Assembly (NCBI GenBank): GCA_049296795.1
Contig: JBAQTC010000036.1
Coordinates: forward strand, 1 to 64,000
Source: CAXNKH01 sp049296795
GTDB lineage: Bacteria > Pseudomonadota > Gammaproteobacteria > Burkholderiales > Burkholderiaceae_C
Length of the DNA stretch: 64,000 nucleotides
Reading direction: 5' to 3'
Below the pieces are notes generated by a model. The model searched no databases, was not told the DNA's origin, and saw nothing but the letters and a program-made list of their open reading frames with translations. This document shows positions 53,855-63,122 of the stretch, piece after piece (the stretch's first letter is position 1; every line of letters begins with the position of its first letter). A program made the translations under genes and the position numbers.

Positions 53855-54832
53855 TTATTCGGGCTGGATGCCGGCATCCCGAATAACTTGAGTCCAACGG
53901 GTGATTTCGGTGCCGATGAATTTGTTGTACTCCGGACGTGTCAGTTTCGAAGGTTCGAGCCCAAGCTGATTGAGACGAGATTGAAAGGCTTCATCTTTGA
54001 GTGCGGACGTCATCCAGCCTTCGAGTTTTTTCATGGCTTCTGGCGTGGTGCCGGTCGGCGTGGCCAGTCCCAGGAAAAAACCCAGCTCGTAGCCTGGATA
54101 AGTCTCAGCGATTGCAGGAACTTGCGGCCAAGCTTTGTAGCGGACCGGTGCTGTGACGCCGAGCGGGGTGACCTTGCCGCCTTCAATTTGAGCCAGAGCC
54201 GGCAAGTACTCAACAAAAAGCACTTGCAGTTGTTTCCCGTAAAAATCTTGCAGCGCTGAGCTGATGGCTTTGTAAGGAACCCCTGTCATGGGCGCTCCAG
54301 TTTTCAGTCGGAAAAGTTCAGCAGTCATTTGGGATGCCGAGTTGTAGTGACCGTAAAACACTTTGCCTGGGTTGGCCTTGGCATAACTCACCAGGTCGGC
54401 GATGGAATTGATGCCCGAGCCTTTGAGTACCAGGGCGACCGATGCTGCCGTACCGAACATGCCAATATGGTCGAAATCTTTCTGGGGGTCGTAAGGTACT
54501 TTTTTGTATAGGCTTAAATTCGCGGCCAGGGTCGTGTTGGTGGTCAGCAGCAGAGTGTGGCCATCAGCCTGTGCATTTTTCACGAAATCCGTTCCCAAGA
54601 TTCCATTCGCTCCAGCCTTGTTTTCGATCACGACGGGTTGCTTGGAAATCGATTCCAGATACTGACCGAATGCACGCCCGGTAATGTCTCCCGCACCCCC
54701 TGGTCCGAAGGGGACCACCAGCTTGATCGGTTTAACTGGGGTTGTTTGTGCCAATACTGAACAGGCAGCCAATGTGCCGAAGAGCAACATAAAAAGGTTG
54801 AGAGTTTGACAAACACCACGTAGCTTGGACAT
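53855..54832 (-). CDS. Bug-family tripartite tricarboxylate receptor
   Basis: A 325-residue periplasmic receptor, the third of this cluster, with signal peptide ending near SVLAQT, then KPIKLVVPFGPGGAGDITGRAFGQYL and AQADGHTLLLTTNTTLAANLSLYKKVPYDPQKD. First gene of the leftward unit with the LLM oxidoreductase and cupin. Confidence 0.92.
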   Translation of the reverse strand: MSKLRGVCQTLNLFMLLFGTLAACSVLAQTTPVKPIKLVVPFGPGGAGDITGRAFGQYLESISKQPVVIENKAGANGILGTDFVKNAQADGHTLLLTTNTTLAANLSLYKKVPYDPQKDFDHIGMFGTAASVALVLKGSGINSIADLVSYAKANPGKVFYGHYNSASQMTAELFRLKTGAPMTGVPYKAISSALQDFYGKQLQVLFVEYLPALAQIEGGKVTPLGVTAPVRYKAWPQVPAIAETYPGYELGFFLGLATPTGTTPEAMKKLEGWMTSALKDEAFQSRLNQLGLEPSKLTRPEYNKFIGTEITRWTQVIRDAGIQPE

Positions 54833-55018
54833 GCAATCTCCTTGAGGTTAACTTGTGCATCCATTCTAGAAGTAAGCCGCTCTACAGGGGAAAACCCTAG
54901 CATCAGTTACAAGATCCTGAGGGACGGCATACTCCAGTGAAAGTTATTGTCTTAATTGCTAAAAATATTGGAGAGTTACAGATGATCTGTCACAGCGACT
55001 TGGTCTTGGGAGCACATC

Positions 55019-55948
55019 ATGCGTGAGGAGAATTCCATACACGATCCGGCCATACCACTGCGGCCTCATGAGCGACTTCCTTTTTCGGCCATTGTGGATC
55101 GACCTGTTCTGAGTTTGCCCGACGGTGCACGGATGGTGGTGTGGCCGGTCGTCAATATTGAAGAATGGGATATTTCCAGGCCGATGCCGCGGATGGTATC
55201 GCCGCCGCCTGGAGGTATCGCTCCGGTCCCCGATGTGCCGAATTGGACCTGGCATGAATACGGCATGCGGGTTGGCGTATGGCGCCTGATTGAGTCATTT
55301 AAAAAGGCAGGTATCAAGCCAACGCTGTCGATCAATGCCCGGGTGTGTGAAACCCGACCCCGCGTGGCTCAGGCGGCACTTGATGAGGGTTGGGAATTCA
55401 TGGCGCATTGCTATGAACAAATTCCAATTCAGAAAATAGCCGATGAGCGTGCGATGATGGAGCAGACCTTGGACGTCTTGACACGATTTACCGGGGAAAA
55501 ACCCAGGGGCTGGCTCGGGCCGGGGCGAAGCCAGACTTTCATGACGCCGGATTTGATTAAAGAACTAGGGCTCAGTTGGTTCGGCGATTGGGTGCTGGAT
55601 GATCAACCTCAGTACGTGAAGACCCGCCACGGACCATTGGTGTCGCTGCCTTATTCGATCGAACTGAACGATATCAACATCATGTTGACAGCCCATCAAA
55701 GTGCCGATGCTATGTTAGCGCGGACCAAAGATGCATTTGAGCGTCTGTACCAAGAATCAGAGCATGGTGCTCGGGTCATGGCATTCGGAGTCCATCCCTA
55801 TATTTCGGGCGCCACCCACCGGATCAAGTATTTCGAAATGCTGCTGGACTTCCTGGGCAGTCACAAGGACGTGGTGTTCATGAATGGCTCACAGATCTGT
55901 GACTGGTTTAAAACAGCCCGAGCTATGCCGGCGGAAATAACGACCTGA
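55019..55948 (+). CDS. Polysaccharide deacetylase-like protein (PuuE type)
   Basis: A 309-residue protein of the NodB-fold group that includes allantoinase-like PuuE. Key blocks are WTWHEYGMRVGVWRLIESFKKAGIKPTLSINARVCE, FMAHCYEQIPIQ, GWLGPGRSQTFMTPDLIKELGLSWFGDWVLDD and FGVHPYISGATHRIKY. It lacks a signal peptide, so cytoplasmic hydrolysis of a C-N bond in a small molecule is more likely than cell-wall work. First gene of deacetylase-amidase-BKACE. Confidence 0.82.
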   Translation: MREENSIHDPAIPLRPHERLPFSAIVDRPVLSLPDGARMVVWPVVNIEEWDISRPMPRMVSPPPGGIAPVPDVPNWTWHEYGMRVGVWRLIESFKKAGIKPTLSINARVCETRPRVAQAALDEGWEFMAHCYEQIPIQKIADERAMMEQTLDVLTRFTGEKPRGWLGPGRSQTFMTPDLIKELGLSWFGDWVLDDQPQYVKTRHGPLVSLPYSIELNDINIMLTAHQSADAMLARTKDAFERLYQESEHGARVMAFGVHPYISGATHRIKYFEMLLDFLGSHKDVVFMNGSQICDWFKTARAMPAEITT

Positions 55949-55957
55949 CAAGCGGTA

Positions 55958-57388
55958 ATGGATACCAACCCCGCGGCATATTCCATTGTTAAGGCCAGCG
56001 CAGAGATTCGTGTGGGTAGATTGACTCCACTGGCCTTAGTACAGGATTGCCTCGATCAAATTAAAAAAAATGACAGTGAACTCCATGCTTTTCTGACCCT
56101 GACTTCAGAGCAAGCATTGGCTGAAGCAAATCGGGCCACTCGTGAAATTCGGTCCGGCCAGTGGCGTGGCCCAATGCATGGTATTCCAATCGCGCATAAA
56201 GATGTCTTGATGACCGAAGGCGTGCGGACTACTGCGCATTCAAGAACGCTGGAGAATTGGATTCCCAATAGGGATGCGGGCGTGGTTCGTTTGCTCAAAA
56301 CCACAGGTGCTATCAGCTTGGGGAAGACGGCTTGTCATGAGTTTGCATTCGGCTCCCCCGCGCCTGAGGATTATTTTCCTGCGGCACGAAACCCTTGGAA
56401 TGCGGCGCACATGCCTGGAAGCTCAAGCAGCGGTTCCGCCGCAGCAGTCGCGGCAGGTTTTTGTCTGGCCGCCACAGGGACCGACACCGGTGGTTCGGTT
56501 CGCCACCCAGCTGCCGCTTGTGGCTTGGTGGGCCTCAAGCCGACGCGCGGTATTCTATCCACGGCAGGTGTGATTGCGCTGGCGCCGAGCATGGACCATG
56601 TTGGATTACTGACCCGAACGGTTGGCGACAGCGCTTTGGTATTTCGGGCGTTGGTTCCTGTGGCGGCCTCGGAGTCGATCGGTGAAAAGATGCATCGACC
56701 TGTTTCAGGCTTACGTATCGGTGTTGCACGCAGCCAACTCACTGTGCAAGGCCATGATGTCGAAGTATGGTCCGCCTTTGAAAATTCGCTTTTGGTACTT
56801 CAATCACTGGGCGTCAAAGTTGTAGACCTTGAATTGCCTGCTAGCGAGCAAGTCGTAACTGACGCCAATACCGTGATCGGATTTGAGGCCCATTTGCAAT
56901 TGCAGAAAATCTGGCGAGAACAAGCTTGGAAACTGGGTGAGGGTTTGCGACGTCGGCTTGAAACTGTCTCCAAAATTTCATTGGGTGATTATCAGCAGGC
57001 TCGTTCCAGAAGCACGCTTCTGCGGCAAAACATTGACATTTTTTTTGAAACCGCGGTCGATGCTATTGTTTTGCCTGGTCGGGAAAGCGCACCTGAAACG
57101 ATGGCGACTTTAATGAGCAATTTGACGGGTCAACGCAGTGCTTGCAATCGTCTTTTTAGCTTGACAGGCCACCCTGCACTGACGCTGCCAATGGGCTTGA
57201 ACAGCCAAGGTCTTCCGCTGGCTTTGCAAATTGCAACGGCACAGAACCATGAGTCACGTTTATTCCAGATCGCAGCGGCCTTTGAAGATGCTTTGGATTG
57301 GCATAGTTCGAAAATCACCAAGCCTTGGCAACGTGATTTCAGCCCCAATTCCGTACGACCTGTGGGATTCCCAGCACGTGGGTGCTAG
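55958..57388 (+). CDS. Amidase signature family protein
   Basis: A 476-residue amidase. The Ser-cisSer-Lys triad is visible: Lys in PIAHKDV, and the two serines in MPGSSSSGSAAAVAAG and TDTGGSVRHPAA. GLVGLKPTRG follows. Overall similar to GatA but shorter than the usual fusion forms and set in a catabolic cluster, so a small-molecule amide hydrolase is likelier than transamidosome function. Confidence 0.9.
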   Translation: MDTNPAAYSIVKASAEIRVGRLTPLALVQDCLDQIKKNDSELHAFLTLTSEQALAEANRATREIRSGQWRGPMHGIPIAHKDVLMTEGVRTTAHSRTLENWIPNRDAGVVRLLKTTGAISLGKTACHEFAFGSPAPEDYFPAARNPWNAAHMPGSSSSGSAAAVAAGFCLAATGTDTGGSVRHPAAACGLVGLKPTRGILSTAGVIALAPSMDHVGLLTRTVGDSALVFRALVPVAASESIGEKMHRPVSGLRIGVARSQLTVQGHDVEVWSAFENSLLVLQSLGVKVVDLELPASEQVVTDANTVIGFEAHLQLQKIWREQAWKLGEGLRRRLETVSKISLGDYQQARSRSTLLRQNIDIFFETAVDAIVLPGRESAPETMATLMSNLTGQRSACNRLFSLTGHPALTLPMGLNSQGLPLALQIATAQNHESRLFQIAAAFEDALDWHSSKITKPWQRDFSPNSVRPVGFPARGC

Positions 57389-57477
57389 ACTGAAGCGGTT
57401 ATAGCGGTTTGGAATTTTCGCCCCGATCAACTTACCTTTTAATTTTTTGTGAACTTGATTTCCTGGAAAGATTTTTC

Positions 57478-58401
57478 ATGAGCAAAGTCATCATTACCTG
57501 TGCTGTGACTGGCGCGATTCATACGCCGTCGATGTCGCCCTATTTGCCAGTGACGCCGGAAGAAATTATTGAAGCTTCGGTTCAGGCGGCCGAAGCCGGG
57601 GCCGCGATCATTCATCTTCATGCCCGCGATCCTGTAACCGGCAAGCCCGATCAAAGTCCCGAGGCGTTCGGAAAATTTCTGCCACAAATCAAGCACAGAA
57701 CTGATGCAGTGCTGAATCTGACCAGTGGTGGTTCACCCTTCATGACGATTGATGAGCGGATTCAGCCGGCGATGCGGTTTTCCCCTGAAGTCGCTTCCTT
57801 GAACATGGGTTCTTTCAACTTCGCCCTGTTCCCTATGTTGGAGCGCTTTACCGAGTTCAAACATGAGTGGGAGCGGCAGCATCTTGAAAACAGCCGGGAT
57901 CTGATTTTTCGGAACACTTTCAAGGACATTGAATATGCCTTGGCTGCTTGCTCGGCCAACCAGACCCGGTTCGAGCTGGAGTGTTACGACATCGGACATC
58001 TCTACAACTTGGCGCATTTTGCTGACCGTGGCTTGATCAAACCGCCGTTTTTTGTGCAATCGGTGTTTGGCATTCTGGGCGGTATCGGGACCCACCATGA
58101 AGATGTGTTGCACATGCGTCGCACGGCCGACCGTTTATTCGGCAAGGATTACCAGTGGTCGGTGTTGGGTGCAGGACGGCACCAACTTCGCATTGCTGCG
58201 ATCTCAGCAGGGCTGGGCGGTAACGTCAGGGTGGGTCTGGAAGACAGTCTCTGGTTGGGCAAGGGAACACTGGCACAAAGCAACGCGCAACAAGTGCGCC
58301 AAGTGCGTCAGATCATCGAAGGCCTGGGGCTGGAAATTGCCAGTCCGGCCGAGGCCAGAAAGATGTTGCAGCTTAAGGGCGCAGAAAACGTGAGGTTTTA
58401 G
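57478..58401 (+). CDS. Beta-keto acid cleavage enzyme (BKACE, DUF849)
   Basis: About 307 residues from ATG 57478 (MSKVIITCAVTGAIHTPSMSPYLP). Zn-binding IIHLHARDPVTGKP, VLNLTSGGS and the C-terminal GLGGNVRVGLEDSLWLGKG are diagnostic. BKACE enzymes condense a beta-keto acid with acetyl-CoA, giving acetoacetate and a CoA ester. This would be the last step of the nearby pathway; the substrate cannot be read from sequence. Confidence 0.9.
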   Translation: MSKVIITCAVTGAIHTPSMSPYLPVTPEEIIEASVQAAEAGAAIIHLHARDPVTGKPDQSPEAFGKFLPQIKHRTDAVLNLTSGGSPFMTIDERIQPAMRFSPEVASLNMGSFNFALFPMLERFTEFKHEWERQHLENSRDLIFRNTFKDIEYALAACSANQTRFELECYDIGHLYNLAHFADRGLIKPPFFVQSVFGILGGIGTHHEDVLHMRRTADRLFGKDYQWSVLGAGRHQLRIAAISAGLGGNVRVGLEDSLWLGKGTLAQSNAQQVRQVRQIIEGLGLEIASPAEARKMLQLKGAENVRF

Positions 58402-58438
58402 GCCAACGGCCAAAGTTGAATAAAGGGACAATAGGAGG

Positions 58439-59845
58439 ATGAGTGACACGCTATCCCCAACCCTGCCGGTTTCCAAACCGGCCCCCAAAGTCGGTTTTGT
58501 CAGCCTGGGTTGTCCCAAAGCCCTGACTGATTCCGAATTGATCCTGACGCAGCTCAGCGCTGAAGGCTATCAAACTTCCAAAACATTCCAGGGTGCCGAT
58601 CTGGTGATCGTCAACACCTGCGGTTTCATTGACGATGCCGTGCGCGAAAGCCTAGACACTATTGGCGAGGCGCTGGCGGAAAACGGCAAAGTGATCGTGA
58701 CCGGTTGTCTGGGCGCCAAAGCCGGGGCCGATGGCACGAATCTGGTCAAACAAATGCATCCCAGCGTGCTGGCCGTCACCGGGCCGCACGCCACCCAGGA
58801 AGTGATGGATGCGGTGCATTCCAATCTGCCCAAACCGCACGATCCTTTCGTCGATTTGGTTCCCAATGCGTTTGGGGTGGCTGGCATCAAACTCACGCCG
58901 CGGCATTACGCCTACCTCAAGATCAGTGAAGGTTGTAACCATCGCTGCACTTTCTGCATCATCCCTTCAATGCGCGGGGACCTGGTTTCGCGCCCGATTG
59001 GCGATGTGTTGAACGAAGCCCGCGCCTTGTTCGAAGGCGGGGTCAAAGAATTACTGGTCATCAGCCAGGACACTTCGGCCTACGGGGTTGATGTCAAATA
59101 CCGCACCGGTTTTTGGGATGGGAAGCCAGTCAAGACCCGCATGCTCGACTTGGTGCAGGCGCTCGGAGCCATGGCTGAACCTTATGGTGCTTGGGTCCGT
59201 CTGCATTATGTCTACCCCTATCCCAGTGTGGATAGCGTGATTCCTTTGATGGCAACTGGTTTGGTCTTGCCTTACCTGGATGTGCCCTTGCAGCACAGTC
59301 ACCCCGATGTACTCAAGCGCATGAAACGTCCGGCCAGCGGCGAGAAAAATCTGGAGCGGATCCAGCACTGGCGCGAACTTTGCCCTCAAATTGTGGTGCG
59401 CAGCACGTTCATTGCGGGCTTTCCCGGCGAGACTGAAGCCGAATTTGAGCACTTGCTCGATTTCATGCGTGAAGCACGAATTGATCGTGCCGGTTGTTTT
59501 GCTTACAGCCCGGTGGCCGGTGCTGCGGCCAATGACATTCCCGGAATGCTCCCGTCTGAATTACGTGAGGAGCGACGAGCCCGTTTCATGGCCGTGGCTG
59601 AAGCGGTTTCTGCGGGCAAGCTGCAGCAGCGTATTGGCTCCACCATGCAGATTCTGGTTGATTCAGCGCCAGCCATGGGTCGGCGTGGGGGTGTCGGCAG
59701 AAGCTATGCCGATGCACCGGAGATCGATGGTCTGGTCAAGTTGCTCGCACCTGAGAAAATAAGCAAAACGCTTAAAGTCGGAGAGTTCACTCAGGCACGC
59801 ATTGTTGCGACCCAGGGTCATGACTTGATTGCTGTGCCGGTTTAA
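58439..59845 (+). CDS. rimO: Ribosomal protein uS12 methylthiotransferase RimO
   Basis: A 468-residue radical-SAM enzyme that methylthiolates Asp89 of ribosomal protein S12. The N-terminal cluster cysteines are in SLGCPKALTDSE, NTCGFID and TGCLGAK. The SAM cluster is GCNHRCTFCIIPSMRG. A TRAM domain closes the protein. Followed by a terminator. Confidence 0.96.
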   Translation: MSDTLSPTLPVSKPAPKVGFVSLGCPKALTDSELILTQLSAEGYQTSKTFQGADLVIVNTCGFIDDAVRESLDTIGEALAENGKVIVTGCLGAKAGADGTNLVKQMHPSVLAVTGPHATQEVMDAVHSNLPKPHDPFVDLVPNAFGVAGIKLTPRHYAYLKISEGCNHRCTFCIIPSMRGDLVSRPIGDVLNEARALFEGGVKELLVISQDTSAYGVDVKYRTGFWDGKPVKTRMLDLVQALGAMAEPYGAWVRLHYVYPYPSVDSVIPLMATGLVLPYLDVPLQHSHPDVLKRMKRPASGEKNLERIQHWRELCPQIVVRSTFIAGFPGETEAEFEHLLDFMREARIDRAGCFAYSPVAGAAANDIPGMLPSELREERRARFMAVAEAVSAGKLQQRIGSTMQILVDSAPAMGRRGGVGRSYADAPEIDGLVKLLAPEKISKTLKVGEFTQARIVATQGHDLIAVPV

Positions 59846-59864
59846 ATCGTACGCTCGGTGAAAA

Positions 59865-59900
59865 TAAAAAAGGCCGCTGAAGAATCAACGGCCTTTTTTT
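59865..59900. terminator. Bidirectional-looking intrinsic terminator between rimO and tRNA-Leu
   Basis: A stem AGGCCG (59871-59876) / CGGCCT (59889-59894) flanked by an A-run on the left and a T-run on the right. It can end rimO transcripts reading right and tRNA-Leu transcripts reading left. Confidence 0.85.
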
Positions 59901-59927
59901 GAAAACCTTCACGGTTTTACTTTATAT

Positions 59928-60012
59928 TGGTGCCCAGAAGAGGACTCGAACCTCCACACCTTGCGGCGCATGGACCTGAACCATGTGCGTCTACCAATTC
60001 CGCCATCTGGGC
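59928..60012 (-). tRNA. tRNA-Leu (anticodon CAG)
   Basis: An 85-base class II tRNA with encoded CCA. The acceptor stem is GCCCAGA/TCTGGGC. The D arm holds TGGTAGACGC, the anticodon stem-loop is CATGG-TTCAGGT-CCATG with CAG, then a long variable arm, and a T arm with GGTTCGAGTCC. A possible -10 (TACAAT) for it lies upstream, inside the rnr 5' region. Confidence 0.95.
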
Positions 60013-60034
60013 ATTCAGGAAAGAAGGAGATTGT

Positions 60035-62323
60035 ATCAAAAATATTGGTCAAACCAGCGCGTCGCTGGACGAAATCAGTGGAGTCATTCAAGGACACCGC
60101 GATGGTCATGGGTTCTTTCTGCGTGATGATGGAGAGGCTGACATCTATCTGCCGCCCAATGAGATGCGGGCCGTTCTGCACAATGACCGAGTCAAAGTAC
60201 GGGTGGTTCGAAGTGACCGCAAAGGCCGTCCTGAAGGCCGGGTGCTTGAGATTGTTGAACGTCCGCCGCAGCCGATCATTGGCCGCTTGTTGCATGAGAG
60301 TGGGGTTTGGCTGGTCGCACCTGAAGATAAACGCTTTGGCCAAGATGTCCTGATTCCCAAGGGAGCGACTGGCATGGCCAAGGCCGGGCAAGTGGTGGTC
60401 GTGGAGTTGGTGGAGCCACCGGCGCTGTTCGGGCAACCCGTGGGCCGGGTTAAGGAGGTTTTGGGCGAAGTCGATGACCCGGGCATGGAAATCGAAATTG
60501 CAGTACGTAAATATAGCGTTCCGCATGAATTTTCGGATGCCTGTGTGGCTCAGGCCCGGAGCTTGCCCGATCAGGTCCGTGAACAGGATAAGATCCAGCG
60601 CATCGACTTGACCGATATCGCTTTGGTCACCATTGATGGTGAAGATGCGCGTGACTTTGACGATGCCGTTTACTGTGAGCCGGCCACGCAAGGGCGGGGC
60701 AAGTCGGCTGTGAAAGGGTGGCGTTTGCTGGTGGCCATTGCTGACGTCAGCCATTATGTGGAGACAGGTTCGGCTATTGATATCGACGCCTATGACCGGG
60801 CGACCAGTGTTTATTTTCCGCGTCGGGTAATTCCCATGCTGCCGGAAAAACTCTCCAACGGTCTGTGTTCACTCAACCCGGAAGTTGAACGTTTGTGCAT
60901 GGTTTGCGACATGTTCGTCAGTAGCGAGGGCGAAGTTCAGGCCTATCAGTTCTACCCGGCAGTGATGTGGAGTCATGCCCGGTTCACCTATACCGAGGTG
61001 GCTGCGATACTGGCCAACACCCGTGGACCAGAAGCAGCACGGCGGAAAAAACTGGTGCCGGATCTGCTTAATTTGTCGGATGTGTACCACGCTTTGCTGC
61101 AGGCGCGCAACAAGCGCGGCGCGGTTGATTTCGAGACTACCGAGACGCAAATCGTTTGCGATGACAACGGACGAATCGAAAAAATTGTTCCGCGCACGCG
61201 CAACGAGGCCCATCGCTTGATTGAGGAGGCCATGCTGGCGGCCAATGTCTGTAGCGCCGATTTCATCGCGCAAAGCAAGCACCCCGGTCTGTACCGGGTG
61301 CATGAAGGCCCGACGCCCGAGAAAATTGAAACCTTGCGCAATTTCCTCAAGGCCAGTGGCTTGTCCATGAGCGTCAGTGATGACCCGGTGCCGGCTGAGT
61401 TTCAGGCTATTGCAGCGGCCACCAAAGAGCGACCCGATGCCCAGCAGATTCATTCCATGCTGCTACGCTCCATGCAACAGGCGATCTACACCCCGATCAA
61501 CAGTGGTCATTTTGGCTTGGCCTTTGAGGCTTACACCCATTTCACCAGCCCGATTCGGCGCTATCCCGATTTGTTGGTGCACCGGGTGATCAAAGCGACG
61601 CTGGGGCGTTCCCGCTACCAGTTGCCTACCTTGCCGACTCCGGGCGAAGCGCATGCCAAGTTGTCGCGCCGTTTGGAAAAAACCTTGGCTGCACGGGTCA
61701 AGGATCCCGGCGAAAAACCGAAGAAAATCAGTGCCGATAACCTGGCTTGGCAGGCAGCAGGACTGCACTGCAGTGCCAACGAACGCCGTGCTGATGAGGC
61801 CAGTCGCGACGTTGAGGCCTGGCTCAAATGCAAGTACATGCGAGAGCATTTGGGCGAGGAATATTCGGGGGTAGTGAGCTCGGCCACCAATTTCGGAATT
61901 TTTGTGACCCTCGACGCCATGTTTGTAGAAGGGCTGGTTCACATCACTGAATTGGGCGGGGAATATTTCCGTTTTGACGAAGCACGACAAGAACTTCGAG
62001 GTGAACGCACTGGGACGCGTTATGCCATCGGCTCACGCGTACGGGTCCAGGTCAGTCGGGTTGACTTGGATGGCCGAAGGATCGATTTCAGGTTGGTGCG
62101 CGAAGGCGAAGAGCTGTTGGCGCGGGCCATGAAAGACAAGGGTGTGCAACGTGAAGGGCTGGGCCGCGCAACGGCGAACGCAACAGCTCTAAAATCGGGC
62201 GGCAAACGCGCATCAAGGAAAATTGACTCCCCTTCGGTGCACAGCAGCAAACCCGCGGCAACAGCCGGCAAGAAGGTAGCCCATAAATCCACCAAAGGCC
62301 GCAAATCCAGGCATCGCGGCTGA
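60035..62323 (+). CDS. rnr: Ribonuclease R (start codon unclear)
   Basis: A 3'-5' exoribonuclease of about 760 residues. Cold-shock-type domains at the start (GVIQGHRDGHGFFLRDDGEADIYLP), the RNB catalytic core (TIDGEDARDFDDAVYCEP; FTSPIRRYPDLLVHR), an S1 domain (EYSGVVSSATNFGIFVTLDAMFVEGLVHI) and a Lys/Ser-rich tail are present. The in-frame TTG and GTG candidates at 59927 and 59930 lie within or next to the antisense of tRNA-Leu. The first in-frame ATG (60164) would cut the first domain. AAGGAG at 60024-60029 points to a start near ATC 60035 or ATT 60044, so a rare start codon or a one-base sequence error is likely. Coordinates here are provisional. Confidence 0.88.
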   Translation: MKNIGQTSASLDEISGVIQGHRDGHGFFLRDDGEADIYLPPNEMRAVLHNDRVKVRVVRSDRKGRPEGRVLEIVERPPQPIIGRLLHESGVWLVAPEDKRFGQDVLIPKGATGMAKAGQVVVVELVEPPALFGQPVGRVKEVLGEVDDPGMEIEIAVRKYSVPHEFSDACVAQARSLPDQVREQDKIQRIDLTDIALVTIDGEDARDFDDAVYCEPATQGRGKSAVKGWRLLVAIADVSHYVETGSAIDIDAYDRATSVYFPRRVIPMLPEKLSNGLCSLNPEVERLCMVCDMFVSSEGEVQAYQFYPAVMWSHARFTYTEVAAILANTRGPEAARRKKLVPDLLNLSDVYHALLQARNKRGAVDFETTETQIVCDDNGRIEKIVPRTRNEAHRLIEEAMLAANVCSADFIAQSKHPGLYRVHEGPTPEKIETLRNFLKASGLSMSVSDDPVPAEFQAIAAATKERPDAQQIHSMLLRSMQQAIYTPINSGHFGLAFEAYTHFTSPIRRYPDLLVHRVIKATLGRSRYQLPTLPTPGEAHAKLSRRLEKTLAARVKDPGEKPKKISADNLAWQAAGLHCSANERRADEASRDVEAWLKCKYMREHLGEEYSGVVSSATNFGIFVTLDAMFVEGLVHITELGGEYFRFDEARQELRGERTGTRYAIGSRVRVQVSRVDLDGRRIDFRLVREGEELLARAMKDKGVQREGLGRATANATALKSGGKRASRKIDSPSVHSSKPAATAGKKVAHKSTKGRKSRHRG

Positions 62324-62363
62324 GAACTGAATTGATTTATAAAACCAACAGGAGATTTAAGAA

Positions 62364-63119
62364 ATGACTTCGAATAGCAAAATAGCCATCGTCACCGGAG
62401 CCGGAACCGGAGTGGGTAAAGCCGCAGCCCTGGCTTTGCTCAAGGATGGCTACAGCGTGGTCCTGGCAGGGCGACGTCTGGAGCCGCTGCAAGCCGTGAT
62501 TGCCGAGTCGGGTGCCGGATCGCGCGGCTTGGCCGTGACCACCGACGTGGCTCAGCCCGAATCGGTCAAAGCCTTGTTCGACACCACGGTGAAGACCTTT
62601 GGTCGACTCGATGTTCTGTTCAACAACGCTGGTGTGAACGCACCAGGGATTCCCCTGGAAGATCTCACGATCGAACAATGGCGTTACGTGGTTGATGTGA
62701 ATCTGAGCGGCATGTTTTATTGCATCCAGCAAGCTTTCCATGTGATGAAGGCGCAATCGCCGCGCGGTGGCCGCATCATCAACAACGGATCGATTTCTGC
62801 CCATACCCCACGCCCCAATTCGATCGCTTACACATCGACCAAGCATGGTGTGATGGGTTTAACCAAGACCGCTTCGCTGGATGGACGAAAGTACGATATT
62901 GCGGTCGGTCAAATTGACATTGGTAACGCGGCTACCGAGATGGCAGCACGGATGGCAACGGGTGTGCAGCAGGCCAATGGCGAAATTGCGATCGAGCCAT
63001 TGATGGATGTCGCTGTTGTAGGTCAATCGGTGTTGTACATGGCCAATCTCCCCTTGTCGGCCAATGTCATGTTCCACACGGTGATGGCCACCAAAATGCC
63101 TTTCGCCGGACGCGGCTAA
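62364..63119 (+). CDS. Short-chain dehydrogenase/reductase
   Basis: A 251-residue SDR. NAD(P)-binding VTGAGTGVGKAAA (usual G-x3-GxG), LFNNAGVN, a serine in NNGSISAHTP and the YTSTK catalytic pair. An AGGAG precedes the ATG. It follows rnr by 40 bases. Substrate unknown. Confidence 0.92.
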   Translation: MTSNSKIAIVTGAGTGVGKAAALALLKDGYSVVLAGRRLEPLQAVIAESGAGSRGLAVTTDVAQPESVKALFDTTVKTFGRLDVLFNNAGVNAPGIPLEDLTIEQWRYVVDVNLSGMFYCIQQAFHVMKAQSPRGGRIINNGSISAHTPRPNSIAYTSTKHGVMGLTKTASLDGRKYDIAVGQIDIGNAATEMAARMATGVQQANGEIAIEPLMDVAVVGQSVLYMANLPLSANVMFHTVMATKMPFAGRG

Positions 63120-63122
63120 GGT

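Noticed and set aside
59909..60754. A 281-codon leftward frame opposite rnr
   Set aside because: It lies antisense to the conserved RNase R N-terminal domains and tRNA-Leu and has no recognisable protein pattern.
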